Made by a program: the position numbers and the translations under genes
Notes under the pieces: generated by a model
The model's input: only the letters and a program-made list of their open reading frames with translations
What the model was told of the DNA's origin: nothing
Database searches by the model: none
Shown here: positions 50,550 to 61,899 of the stretch, piece by piece
Numbering within the stretch: the stretch's first letter is position 1
Layout of the letters: every line of letters begins with the position of its first letter
Assembly: GCA_003439945.1 (NCBI GenBank)
Contig: QVRM01006018.1
Location: forward strand, 746,001 to 810,000
Reading direction: 5' to 3'
DNA: 64,000 nucleotides
Source of the DNA: Dermanyssus gallinae
Lineage: Eukaryota > Arthropoda > Arachnida > Mesostigmata > Dermanyssidae

Positions 50550-51764
50550 CCTGCCATATATGCTGTATAAGCCGAGATACATGTCGACGGTGGAGAAAAT
50601 ATGGATCATGGAGAAGCTAAGCCACCGCTGCTGATGTATAAACAACTAATAATGATATGAGAGACAATAACTGCGCTGACAACAGAAACGATAATACCAC
50701 CACAGCCAACAACAACCACTGGGGTTCATTTGAAGATACTTAGAGGGAGGGGTTCCAGGTTTACGCCTCATGGAGTCCGGTTTTGCTATGGGTTTAGTTT
50801 ACCATCAACAATTTACCAATACTGTTAAAATGTCCACCAATTTTGTGCTGTTTGTAGTGTTGTCGTAGAGCAAGAGAGCGTCGTCCGCAAGCGTGTGAAA
50901 ACGATAGAGACATCTAGAGTCGTCATAGCCGCCGAGATATTATGCATTGCTTGTCTTTGGCGTGTCAAACCGTTAAAGTCAATCGTCTGCGTCAACATTA
51001 CCATCGGCAACTTTTTTTTGTTTCGCAGCTATAACTGCTGCTACTGCTTCTGTCGTTGCCGTGCTGACTACATATTGACGAAAAGTCGAAAAGCGAAACC
51101 TGTGTCAATATGTTGTGACATCATTTTTCGTTTTGTTCAATTTGACGTTTTGCCTCGATCAGCCAAATCATTGTGTATTGGCGTTGAGCGTGCACGCGTG
51201 TAGAAGTCAACGACACGGATGCCGTAGACATTGGTGAGTTTCAACGGCCCTAAAACTAAAGAAAGCTCAAAGTGTGATATCTTCGCAAACAGAGCCAGCA
51301 AACGGCGATACCGTCGACGATGCGATCTTTCTTTCCTCGGCGGTTTGCTAACTTTTGTTCGCTAAAGAAGAGCGTTTGAACCTCTGCACACATTACATAT
51401 GCATACAAGTAGATCTAAATGTACGTGTGGAAATATCTTCCTTATATCACCAACTGTTGCTGACCTTCACACAAGTGAAAAGATCGCCTTTTCCTGGTGC
51501 CACTCACACGTTCGTTTCAAATGCGCGTTCACTTTTACTATTTGATTTAAATATACTCGGTACTTTTGTAATCAGTCTCATTATCTACAATATCTGTGTA
51601 GTGTAATGCTGAGTTACTTTATTTCAAGCAAATCATTCACCGTAAATACGCTGATCTAAGCATATGTTATCCCAATTACTGTGGGCTGTAAATAAATAGA
51701 ATATCTATATACATATATAAGTGCATATACATTGTATAAACGTTTACTTATTAGTCTACATTTA

Positions 51765-51798
<34 letters not shown>

Positions 51799-52390
51799 GG
51801 CAAGTGGAATGTACGGCCATGACTAGACACCGAGGCGTTATGTTTCTATTGCAATGTAGTTTCTGGATAGCTTTCTGTGGGAGGTCATGCAAACCAATCT
51901 GGCAATGAATCAGCCGACTTGAATACAGCGATACAGAGTTAGTGGGAAGAAGAGAGAGAGATCTAAATAAAGTTAGAGTAAGAGCGAAGAAAACACATAC
52001 TTAGATAAACAGAAATAAAGATAGTATGGCAAAGACGACGAATTGTTCTGTCACCATCAGTGTGCCATCCGCGTATCTATCTTTCCGCTTGAAAAAGTTT
52101 TATTTACCTCGACATGTTGGCCGTGGTCTAGCGACAATGTAGGAACAATGCTTTGCCTAATCCCCTGTTGTCATCTGTATAGCAATCTGTCTCTTTGCTG
52201 TTTCTCCTGTTAACGTTCTCTCCCCGCCCCCTGCCCTTCTCTCTCTCTGACGCTAGATCTCTCAATCTGTCTGTGTTTTCTTAGTGTGTATCACTGGACC
52301 GCCAAGAGGACGCTTACGTGAGCCGGCTTTAGTCGACGGAATGTGACGGTGTTAAGCGACATTCTCGAGACATGCTGCACGCGTTACGAG
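50550..52390. other. No recognisable gene
   Basis: Unique DNA with CT and TA runs near 51765-51799. A tRNA-like GGCCGTGGTCTAGCGACAAT near 52123 has no B box within range, so I do not call it. Confidence 0.45.
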
Positions 52391-52393
52391 TGA

Positions 52394-52435
<42 letters not shown>
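52394..52435. repeat. (ATT)n array
   Basis: About 42 bp of ATT, then a T-run. Unlike the other large ATT/TAA arrays it has no retrotransposon 3' end beside it that I can see. Confidence 0.9.
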
Positions 52436-52437
<2 letters not shown>

Positions 52438-52640
52438 TTTTTTTTCGACCGTAGTAATATTGTTGTGTCGGTTGAGTATTGTGGCGATTCTTGTTGTTGT
52501 TGTAGTTGCTGCTGTTGTCGTGGTGATAGTTTTTGTTGTAGGGCGGTTGTTGATATTTCTACGAGTATTTCTTGAACAAAAAACAACATACAAACGTTCG
52601 ATTAGTATGTTCAGAACAAGGGTAATAGTACAGACGGTGG

Positions 52641-52775
52641 GACGGTATCAGACTCCCACAGGGTCCCGTGCTACCAGAGAAAATACATTTGCTTATGCGC
52701 TCGTGTTTGTATTTGGCGGCCGCTAACTCCTCTCATCTCTTAACACGGGACGCTGTGGGAGTCCAACACCGGAGA
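52641..52775. repeat. Inverted repeat with about 70-nt loop
   Basis: GACTCCCACAGGGTCCCGTG (52651-52670) matches the reverse complement of 52744-52763 at 19 of 20 positions. Weaker pairing extends a few bases on each side. The loop contains a GCGGCCGC palindrome. It looks like a small fold-back element or an inverted duplication. No coding. Confidence 0.8.
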
Positions 52776-53876
52776 CCGAAGAAAAATGGCTTCCAGTAAT
52801 CATATCACAAATCGGGCCACCGTCGATGTTGAACCAAAATTTGCCCTGTAATGTGTACATCCTTGTGAGTGTTCTACAGGCGTTGAGCAGCATTTTAAGT
52901 GTTTAAGTAATTGAGCGTGAAAGTTAGCAACGTGGATATGCCAAGATCCTATTTTTAAGAACTGTTCTCATTGTGACGACTTGCCATCTTGAAGCCAACA
53001 TGAGTATTATTCAGACAAAGAAGAATTTTCTGTCGAACACGACGGTATGTCTGACTCGTCCACCGAACAACTCATTCACCAGTAATGGCGCCTTTCGTTT
53101 CCGGCGCGATCCACATCAGTATAACAGATGTTCGTAGTTTCACTGTATATACATATATATAGCAGGAGATCCATAGATACCAAATGAAAAACCATCGTTT
53201 TCGCAAGAAAGCTGACGACAGTGTTGGAGAGCAATAATTAATATGGTGTTCGATTTTAAAAAAGTCACGTGGGCATGTCACAAACACAAAACATGGACAA
53301 GGAAAATGAAAAAGTCGAAGAACCGAAAAAACAAAAAGATGGACATGCTGAAGAATACGACAACGAATACCTACAACGAAGACGAGAAAAAGCAAACAGA
53401 TAAAAATAGCATTGAAATGTCGCTTTTTATGCGTTGATCATTCCTCGGCCCGGCCTGTCTTGTCCCTCGTCACTGCAGCAGAGCAAACGAAGGCTTCGTG
53501 CAAAGGCCTTCGTGGCCGCCGTGCTAACTGTCGCCGATATCAACTTAATAATATTAAAAATACTCATACTAAGCATTGTCATCATCCTCATCACTATTAC
53601 CACTTATTAACAATAACAGCTAACTAACATTGTGAAAGTGAACATATTGATTCAGTCAGATGTCTCTCAAGTGTGGGGCTCGTTGAGCTCAAGTATAAAA
53701 GCTTTGACCTTTCATGTCCCCATAACGACCTTGGCGTTACACGTTACGATAGTTGTACGCTTTATTGCGTGCGTCAGCTAGCAGCGCCAGACGAAGCATA
53801 GACAAGGCAAGCGCACCAAAACAGCCGCCCTATATATGCACTTGTTAAAAGCATCCACAGCTACTCTTCGAGAAAC

Positions 53877-53908
<32 letters not shown>
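53877..53908. repeat. (TA)n array
   Basis: About 32 bp of TA. Confidence 0.95.
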
Positions 53909-53911
<3 letters not shown>

Positions 53912-54255
53912 ACAATGTCCATGCATGGAGTGTGGTATCTGCAATGACACGTTGTCAACCATCGCTTTTGCCGAATATTAGAAAAGTGTCTTCAAGATGG
54001 TGACATGTTTATTTATGATTGCGCCACGAATCGTCATGACAGTAATAATATATAGACCAGCATTACTCAACATCACTATTATGATAATCACATCCTCATG
54101 ATCATTGTTAGCATCATCATCATCATCATCGTCATATGTAAATATGTAGAAATAAATAAATGGGTGCAAATGTGTAAACTGTCTAAATGTGTGAACTGTT
54201 TGTGTTTCAATGTATGTAAATGCATGAACGGTGTGTGTGCAAATGTGTGTAAATA

Positions 54256-54321
54256 AAGTTCTTGTAAAACTATAAGTAGAAGGAGTGCACACTCCTTCTT
54301 CCTATAGTTTGACAAGAACTT
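54256..54321. other. 66-nt near-perfect hairpin
   Basis: The arms 54256-54287 and 54290-54321 are complementary at 29 of 32 positions, leaving a centre of only 2 nt (4 nt once the closing pair opens). The outer arms read AAGTTCTTGT/ACAAGAACTT. The loop is shorter than in usual microRNA precursors. A tiny palindromic element is as likely. Confidence 0.85.
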
Positions 54322-54975
54322 AAGTACTGTCATGAGGCAGTCCATCAGTTCATAAAGCAAACCTTGTATCGTATGATCAGCATTGCCGCTCTGCCACCAC
54401 CATGAGTCAAACGAGCTTCAGTGATTGAATCCGCAGCAGCCAGTTAGTGACAGCCGCAGCGTTGGTTGGTTCTACTGTTACGGTCATTCAGCTACTGGCG
54501 GGTGGTGTTTGCGTACTATGTCGACCGACGCCGGCTTCTACGTGCTCGTTGATTAGTGACGTCTGTGGTGGTGGTGGTGATGGTGATGGCGACAACGACG
54601 TCGTCATGAAGTTATTGCTATGCCGTCGACGTAAGGTTGAATACATTATACCATACGTACCGGACCTTCTAGACGAACCTTCTCATTCAAGATTGGGGCC
54701 ATTGCCCTGATCGATGCCTGATGATATCGATGCCTCCCTTCCCTTTCACTCGAGCAAGCGAACAGATACATAGGACAAGGCCGTACACAATTTCTACTCG
54801 CGACCTTCGACCTCGCGTGTCCTCTCCTTGGCCCGCCGCACCATCGACCACCACCGCCACAATACTATAGAGAGAATTCGCGCTCTCAACGCGTTACACA
54901 CTTCTGCATTCGCGAATTGTACGAGAAATAGTAGTAGTAGTAGTAGTAACATATATAGTACATAGTATATATATA

Positions 54976-56265
54976 CAGGTAGTTCAATAAGTTCTTAGAA
55001 TGAGCTTTTTAGAATTCGAATTTTGGCACGCTTTCACCGCTAATAGGAACTGCAACTTTTCGACTGCTAGCACTCAATATATTATGGTGATTGGCCGTTG
55101 CGATTTCGTTTGATAGCTTTTCCCGTGCAACGAATCGGCGTGATTTTTAAAAATGGAGAAAAAAGAGTTTCGAGTGGTTATCAAGCATTTTTATTTCAAA
55201 GGTTGGAATGCGACCCAAGTAAAAATTGAGTTAGACGAGACGTACAGTGACTCTGCGCCATGTTTTGCCACTGTTTCCAACTGGATTAATGTGTTAAAAT
55301 AAGGTCGCAGGAGCACCGAGGATGAACTACGTCCAGGAGGCCAAAAAACGGCAACTGATGAGGAAAACGTAGAGAAAGTGCGAAAAATTCTTGGCACAGA
55401 TAAGCGAATGAACATTAAGGAAATAGCGGAGGCATTAGGGATTAGTTTAGGCAGTGTGCATTTTATCCTACACGAAAACTTGAAGATGAAAGAGCTTAGA
55501 GCAAAATGGCTGCCGCATTTGCTCAACCAAGGCCAAAAAGACGCGCCTGTTTTGGCTTTACAGCGAAATTTGGCCAAGATGTCGAACAATCTGTCGGATT
55601 TTTGGTGCAGATTCATGACCGTCGATGAAAGCCGGGTTCATCACTACACTCCCGAGACCCAAGAAGCATCTTGCCAATGGTGTGCACCTGATGAAGGACC
55701 TCCGAGGAGGGTGCGGACAACGGCATTGACCGGAAAGGTGATGGCTACAGTTTTTTAAGACCAACGTAGAATAATGCTGGTCGACTACCTTGAGAGCTGT
55801 AAAACGATCACAGGAGAATATTATGCAAGACTGTTGGACTGCCGTTAGCAAGAACTCATCGTGAAAGGGCCCGCTTTGCAGAAGAAGGTTGTCCCGTTTC
55901 ACCAGGGCAATGCTCCTGCACACAAGTCCCGGCAAGCATCGGCAAAACTGGCCCAACTGAGGTTCGAACTTATTAAACAACCCTCCTATTCTCCAGACCT
56001 GGCCCCCTCTGATTATTTCCTCTTCGGACATTTGAAGAATAGTCTCGGTGGAAAGCGTTTTTCCAGCAATGAAGAGGTTAAGGCTGCTGTCAATGCCTAT
56101 TCTTAGTCTAACGACGCGGAATTCTACTCAAGAGGTATGAAAGCTCTGAAATCTCGGTGGGAAAAGTGTATTGAGCTTCTCGGGGAGTATATCGAATAAG
56201 AAAAATTTAAAAACATGATTTGGAAAATTATCGGTTTTCATTCTAAGAACTTATTGAACTACCTG
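54976..56265 (+). mobile_element. Mariner element, irritans-like, full length
   Basis: A complete-length (1290 bp) mariner. The terminal inverted repeats are identical for at least 28 bp (54976-55003 and 56238-56265, starting CAGGTAGTTCAATAAGTTCT) and each outer end touches a TA, the usual mariner target. The adjacent bases also match, so the exact edge is uncertain by one base. The single gene inside (55153-56199) is dead. The position beside TA-rich DNA hides the target duplication. irritans membership is inferred from the terminal ACAGGT, the N-terminal MEKKEFRV and the HHYTPE block. Confidence 0.95.
55153..56199 (+). pseudogene. Mariner transposase, four stops and catalytic Asp lost
   Basis: The frame is 348 codons from ATG 55153 to TAA 56197-56199, the usual mariner length, and contains no frameshift. 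It is interrupted by four in-frame stops: TAA at codon 50 (55300), TAA at codon 202 (55756), TAG at codon 232 (55846) and TAG at codon 318 (56104). Visible parts: a helix-turn-helix region (MNIKEIAEALGISLGSVHFIL, codons about 86-106, first residue also written V), WLPHLL in place of WVPHEL, the first catalytic Asp in TVDES (D158), and YSPDLAPSD with the third Asp (D287). The second catalytic position in HQGNAPAH is Gly (252) where Asp is expected. The 252-287 spacing fits D34D. It encodes no active enzyme. Confidence 0.95.
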
Positions 56266-56365
56266 TATATATATATGTATATATATCCCTCGCTCGGGTT
56301 GGCTGGGGGACAATTGTTTACACCCCGTTATGAGTTAAATAAAATTTTGTATACGTTCGCTTTTA

Positions 56366-56367
56366 TA

Positions 56368-56431
<64 letters not shown>
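56366..56431. repeat. (TA)n array
   Basis: About 66 bp of TA, 100 bp beyond the mariner's right end. Confidence 0.95.
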
Positions 56432-56433
<2 letters not shown>

Positions 56434-56636
56434 CCGTAATGTCTGCCCCCAGTGGCGGGACTCTTACGCGCGGCTTGAATGGAAACGCATTGCGGCTTGC
56501 GTGGCAGGCACAGGCCCGTAGATCTTCTCAGCGGCGGCGGAGGCGACGCCCGACGGCTCTACATATGTATATCTGCAACGTGCTAAGCAGCAGCAGTAGC
56601 GATAAATTCACCGCTGGACAAATGTGTCTGTCCACT

Positions 56637-56832
56637 TCAACAACACCACCTCACAACAACAGCAGCAGCGGCAGTAGTAACAGTAGCAACAACAACTGCA
56701 ACAACATCAACATCAAAAACAAGAGCAACAGTAGCAACAACACCAACAACAACAGCAGCAGCAACAACAACAACAACAGCAACAGCAGCAGCAGCAGCAG
56801 CAGCAGCAACAACACCCACAACAACAACTACC
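56637..56832 (+). repeat. CAA/CAG/CAT array
   Basis: CAACAACAGCAGCAG units with CAACATCAACATCAA in the middle. Frames read as poly-Asn/Ser on the plus strand and poly-Val/Ala or poly-Cys on the minus. Repeat artefacts. Confidence 0.9.
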
Positions 56833-57682
56833 ACCACTCGAGCAGTAAGCGTAGTAGTGGAATGCGATGATGGGGTGACATGTGGCAGCGTAATAGCAAA
56901 ACGATGAATGGGGGACACACGTGAACACACGCAGGCACAGATTCAAAAGGCAGAAGTTTGCCTACGCCGCGCGCATATCACCGTTCCTTTCCGATACCCC
57001 TCTCCCCCTTCCCCCCTATGTTGTGCCCTATAGCTGCAGATACCTCAGCTGATCCGGCCGGAAGCTACTGAGTAATGGGGCTAGTTGGGGCTATCTGACA
57101 AATCAGTATTTTTTACGCCGCTGTCAACGCCGCTCTGTCGGGCGACGCATAACTTACGATGCTTATCCGCACCGAAGAGGATTACCTATATGCATATATA
57201 TATATATACATATATATTTATATATATATATTCACGCATACACGCGCATGTATATAAGCGGGTGTGCGTTCCTGTTGCAGTCAAATGTCAGTTACATTCT
57301 GCTTATTTTGTTTGCTACCTGTCTTCAACATCAAATGCTGCGAAGACAGCTGCATCCATCGAATAGACAATGCAAATATGGGATTAAATAGAGCAATGAT
57401 AATAATAATAATAATCAGGCTCATGAGCTAAAGGCCTAACGTCCGTGTTGAAGGAATAGTCACAAAACACCCAAAACGACTAGTCCTAACAGAGTGCCCT
57501 CTATGACACAGTTTTGCTAGCGGACAAGTCAATGCCGCTGGTTCAATCGCATACAGACCAAACATTACGAAACTCACGCAGCAAACGTGATAGATCTGCA
57601 CTGTTGCCGTCGTTGGCCGGCAGATGATGTGGCTGACAGTCGAACAAATAAGTCAGTTCTAAAATTTAGTAGTAACACTGCG

Positions 57683-57725
<43 letters not shown>
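57683..57725. repeat. (TA)n array
   Basis: About 43 bp of TA. Confidence 0.95.
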
Positions 57726-57728
<3 letters not shown>

Positions 57729-58201
57729 AACAAACTTTAATGCAACTGCGTCGGCGATGGAAATTTGTGCTGCCTACAAGGCGACTTGAAGCTGTTTGCC
57801 AGCCATCGAAACGCAAAGCGGTAATTTAGTGCTTACGTCGTGGAAATTTGGATGTAAAAGACGAAACACGGTCAGCTTTCGACGGTGGCCACGGGTGACT
57901 TTATTAATCACAAAGAATGTAATAAATATTTGCGAGTCGACGAGATCGTACACATGATGATGTACATCGCACATACGGTAGTTAGTTAATTTGCACGGCT
58001 GATTGAAAGTGCCAGTGCATAGGAGCCACATAAGCTCATCAAAAACCGCATAACGCGCATAATAACTGCGCATAACACACTGCATAAAAACCGCATAATA
58101 TCCCCTTGAAGAGAACAAAGAGCATCCTTTTTTGACATAGCCCTTATCTGTGAGGGCCCTACCACCTACCTGTGATGCCAAATGCATGGTATTACTTACA
58201 T

Positions 58202-58330
58202 GGGTTGACTCTAAGCGAACGATTAACGTCAACAAAATGACTTTCGCATTACTTCGAAAGACGGACCCCATAGAAACTCTCACAGGGTCTGCTGGATCGA
58301 GACGAGGCAGCACCGATGCAAAGGCAGACA
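58202..58330 (-). mobile_element. SINE family A, copy A4 (diverged, partial)
   Basis: On the minus strand a degenerate B box (CGTCTCGATCC, complement of about 58294-58304) is followed by the family body (GGGGTCCGTCTTTCGAAG, TAATGCG) and the terminal block aligned with the stem-loop (complement of TGGGTTGACTCTAAGC, 58201-58216). The stem is no longer perfect. I cannot place an A box, so the head may be lost. Confidence 0.7.
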
Positions 58331-58869
58331 TTTTTGCGCTAAAAAGATGGCTCCATTTGTCTGGTGGGATTGGGGACGCTTAGTGCACTATGAGCTCCCG
58401 AACTCGAATCGGGACACAATTTCACGACAAACATGTACTGCTAGTAGTCCCAACGTTTAAAGCAACTCTGCGCGATAAAAAACCTTCAAACTGTGCAATC
58501 GCATGCATGTATTATATTCCATCATGACAGCATGTGCTTTCACAATTCTGTGCCCTCCCGCCGCAAGCTACTGCTTTCCTGAAGGAATATGCGGCAGCGT
58601 TCATCTTAATGCCCTGACCATCCTTCTTCAGACTATCATCTGTGTCGCTTATGAAGTATTTGAGTGTCGAAAGTATTTGAGAGCAGATGGCGTTGAACGT
58701 TTGGAGCAGAACCGCTATCTTTATTAAGTTTTTTGCTTGGCAAAAGAAGACGTTTCAGAAAAAAACAATTAATGTATTGTGTTAAATAACTTTAAAGTCA
58801 ATTAAACAAATGAATGAGTTAACCGATTATATTTATTCAAAAAGTACTTTTCACTGTTAGCACAATGTT

Positions 58870-59545
58870 AGCTCATCTCGAGGCGGCAAAAACTCGGTCG
58901 AGCTGATCGAGCGAACAGTACACCCCCGTGGCTATCGCGATGCCATGCTTATCACCACCACCAAACGGAGACCAAATTCTTGCGCGAGTGAATTAAATCT
59001 CGTTGGCGTCTCGTGGATAGGTTGACATGGGACACTAGCCCGGGTTGCATTGTCGTGTTGACAAATCCCATTTTTCGTCGAAGCTTCGATCCAAGAACGG
59101 ACGCTCGTTGCGTCTGGCAAGCCAATTAGAGTAATATTTGCTAGCCGCTCCACTTTGTTGCGCTTGCTCAAATCATGAGGTTCAATCTATTAGTTGGACA
59201 TTTACATGAATCATAGAAGAGAAAGCGAGTGACGATGGTTGCATGGCACAGCCCGAAGTCCATAGCTAATTCACGCATAGTCACTTGGAGATACTATTCC
59301 ACAGATTCGCGCAAGTGGTTTTCCTCGAACGTAATAGACCTTCTGGAACAGGGTTCATCCAGAAAGCTCAAGTTGCCTTGGAATTTGGCGAACCAATTGA
59401 AGTACAAATGCTTTGAAATGCTCTTCTCGCCGCAAACTGCTCTAAAAAAATTGAGCAGTTTCTGCAGTAGTAAGGCCTTTTTGAACATAAGAACGCCCAG
59501 AACTGGAATTTTTCGCTGCCCACTTTGACACAATTCATATGGCAA
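58870..59545 (-). pseudogene. Degenerate mariner transposase, N-terminal half
   Basis: Minus strand. The first frame carries the mariner N-terminal pattern: VCGEKSISKHLYFNWFAKFQ, then LSFLDEPCSRRSITFEENHLR, which aligns with the family's WFxRFKxGDFSLEDEPRSGRP-type block. After a stop, degraded pieces follow: MRELAMDFGLCHATIV (second helix-turn-helix), LSKRNKVERLANIT, a DEKWDL block corresponding to GDEKW at the first catalytic Asp, and SRKNLVSVWW. Several stops and frameshifts separate the pieces and the C-terminal half is missing. It is a third mariner lineage, distinct from those at 10 kb and 55 kb. Confidence 0.75.
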
Positions 59546-59682
59546 AGAACGTACGTTCGTGTGAAACGAATGACATCACGTCACAAAACCCTTGAATCTG
59601 TTTTGTAAGCATAGAAGACTTCTCAGAAGCGAGGAAAGCATCTAAAAACACTTCTAAAAATTTTAGTTACATTCTGTTCAGC

Positions 59683-59711
59683 CTAATATATATATATATA
59701 TATATATATAC
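59683..59711. repeat. (TA)n array
   Basis: About 29 bp of TA. Confidence 0.9.
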
Positions 59712-59719
59712 ATACAGGA

Positions 59720-60750
59720 AAGAAGAAATATTATTATGGTTTATTTACACCCAGGTCAAGTAAATAATAAACATTTCACACATATAGTCGCATCTAGTGC
59801 TTCTTCTACATAATTGGACCTTCTCTAGTAATAAATAATAAATACGCGAAGCAGTAAGCATCATTCTGGGCAATTTTTGGCGCTTTGCTCAACGCGTAAG
59901 CGAGGGTGCCATTGGGGGGCGGCCGTTAATAGGCAGAAAATGCCATGACCGATTGGCTGTTGCTGGTCGATTACCGACAACGCTACGGTCATTGCGGTAC
60001 GACTCCATTCGAGCCAAACGCTAACAAAATAAAGTTTGCTCGCATTAACAATTAGCAACATGCCACTCCGGCTGCTTGACGAATGTTGACGATTACGCCA
60101 TTAATAAAGTAATCAAAAAAACAATACAATCGTAATTAGAGTATTGCGAGAGGATGAGGGGAGGGGGGGGGGGGGGATAAGATCACAGTCATAGCAGATC
60201 TGTGCGACCCAAATTCGCGGTTGTTGTTGTTGTTGTCGTCTCCTTCCTGAATAGCAGCTGATGATGGCGAGTGATCGCCATTTGGGGGGGTCGTGACGGT
60301 CGTAGCCAATCTGGTAAATGGTCTATTGTCGACGTTCGCGTATTGATCGACGCTTCTCGATAATTGCTATCCTCGATTTGCTCGTTGCTCTGTCTGTTCG
60401 CGTGTGTGCTTGAACGGAAGCAACATGCTCACTTCTAGCAACAGGCCGATGAGGCGTTCCAGCGTTTACCGAGTTTACTAGGCCTTCGTCTAAGGAGATC
60501 GAAGCGTTGTCATAGCCGGATTTCATAGCCGGCGTTGTCAACGCTGCGACCACGCTAGGATTCTCGTTCTGTTGCTATTCTGCGGGCCTTCCTTCTTTTT
60601 TCTTCTTTTGTACCCCCGTATGGTGACACAGTAGCGACAAACGTCGAACGCTGTCAGGATAGCAGCCAGATAATAGAGGCAAAACAGTAACGACAAGTGC
60701 CAATAACTTAGTCAAAGTAACAACAGCCGATATCGAAAATGAATTAGTCG
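59720..60750. other. No recognisable gene; G-run
   Basis: Unique DNA with a long G-rich run (about 60157-60177) followed by short TTG repeats near 60220. No recognised frame. Confidence 0.5.
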
Positions 60751-60755
60751 GTGGA

Positions 60756-60836
60756 TTAATAATAATAATAATAATTAATAATAATAAGAAATAACGATTA
60801 TACACATTCACACCTCACAATGTATTGTCCTAACAC

Positions 60837-60894
<58 letters not shown>
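60756..60894 (+). mobile_element. Tiny copy of the RLE retrotransposon 3' end inside (TAA)n
   Basis: Between a TAA array at 60756-60787 and another at 60838-60894 lies about 50 bp that matches the 3' untranslated region of the retrotransposon at 34 kb. ACACATTCACACCTCACAA is shared exactly, then TGTATTG and CCTAA/TCTAAGACATA with small changes. It is in plus orientation, the opposite of the 34 kb copy. Only the last 50 bp of the element were copied, or the rest was lost. The TAA at its 3' side is on the same strand as in the larger copy. Confidence 0.8.
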
Positions 60895-60895
<1 letters not shown>

Positions 60896-60971
60896 CGAAG
60901 TCTAGAAAATATACATATATACCACCACCATCTGCATCAATACTACAGTAACAGCGCTTACGAAATTAAGA

Positions 60972-61345
60972 GCAACAACAACAACAACAGCGACAGCACC
61001 AGCAAGAACAACACAGTATCAGCAGCAGCAACAACAAAACGTTTATCTCAGCTTTGCCATCACCACGATGCATGTATTATGTCTACATTCGAACGGTGTC
61101 ACGCTCGAATCGTGACGGACGGCGGGAAAAACGTCGTGGTAGCCTGTCGAGAAGCAAAGCATACGTCCACTTTCGGGTTGGCCTTTCTTAGGCATCTCCA
61201 GGCAAACAAGTCAAACGGTTGTGCCAGCATTACTGCTTTTTCTGGCCTCGTCAGTGTGTGTCTTTAACAACAACGACAACAACAACAACAATACTCAGAT
61301 ATCCCGCCTAACTGCAGGAATAGTTATAGCAACAACAACTATTTA
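60972..61345 (+). repeat. CAA/CAG-rich patches
   Basis: CAACAACAACAACAGCGACA near 60975-61040 and CAACAACGACAACAACAA near 61266-61290, with unique sequence between. Confidence 0.75.
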
Positions 61346-61430
61346 ATTGCTGTGTCGGTTGCAAGCGACAATCAATGATGACAAGGCCATACAGGCTTTG
61401 TCAGGCGTAGGCAGCTGATAGGCATACAAC

Positions 61431-61466
61431 TGTATGTACGCGTGTATGCATACATACGTACATACA
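61431..61466. other. 36-bp near-perfect palindrome
   Basis: TGTATGTACG..CGTACATACA surrounds a perfect 12-bp palindrome TGTATGCATACA. Only two base pairs of the whole are mismatched. Confidence 0.85.
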
Positions 61467-61656
61467 TGCATCTTCGAATAGGTGCCTCCTACATACCTAT
61501 GATTGATTCGAAGTAACACTCGAAATGCTACTACTATGCTCGCGCCATTAGGTCGAACAATTCTAGTCAGTTCCCTTCTCTGAATACTTTCTGCGTCTTT
61601 TGACTAAAGACAGAGGCATACTTAAGGTCAACTTAGGCAACATTACGCTACCGCTG

Positions 61657-61658
<2 letters not shown>

Positions 61659-61692
<34 letters not shown>
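61659..61692. repeat. (TA)n array
   Basis: About 34 bp of TA. Confidence 0.95.
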
Positions 61693-61694
<2 letters not shown>

Positions 61695-61899
61695 TCTACC
61701 TGTATACTCACTGCTGTCTGTTCTTTCGGACGGTGGTGTCTCGTGTGTCGTTTCAGAGCGAAGACATCGCAACACGAATGCATTACAGTTGGTACAGCTG
61801 AGACGGAATTATTTACTAAAGTACACATCAAGAAGCTGGCTGTGTGTGTGCGTGTTTGTATCAATGCTTTCCATTTCTTCATAATTCATTAAATCATTG

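Noticed and set aside
55191..56031. Minus-strand open frames across the mariner
   Set aside because: Shadows of the transposase; the plus-strand frame carries the mariner motifs and lies between the terminal repeats.
57515..57600. TAGCGGACAAG...GGTTCAATCGC, tRNA promoter-like pair
   Set aside because: The spacing is short and no family body follows; chance cannot be excluded.
58503..58727. 74-codon plus-strand frame ending near a mariner-like tail reading
   Set aside because: No mariner C-terminal motif could be confirmed and the strand is opposite to the nearby mariner; left uncalled.
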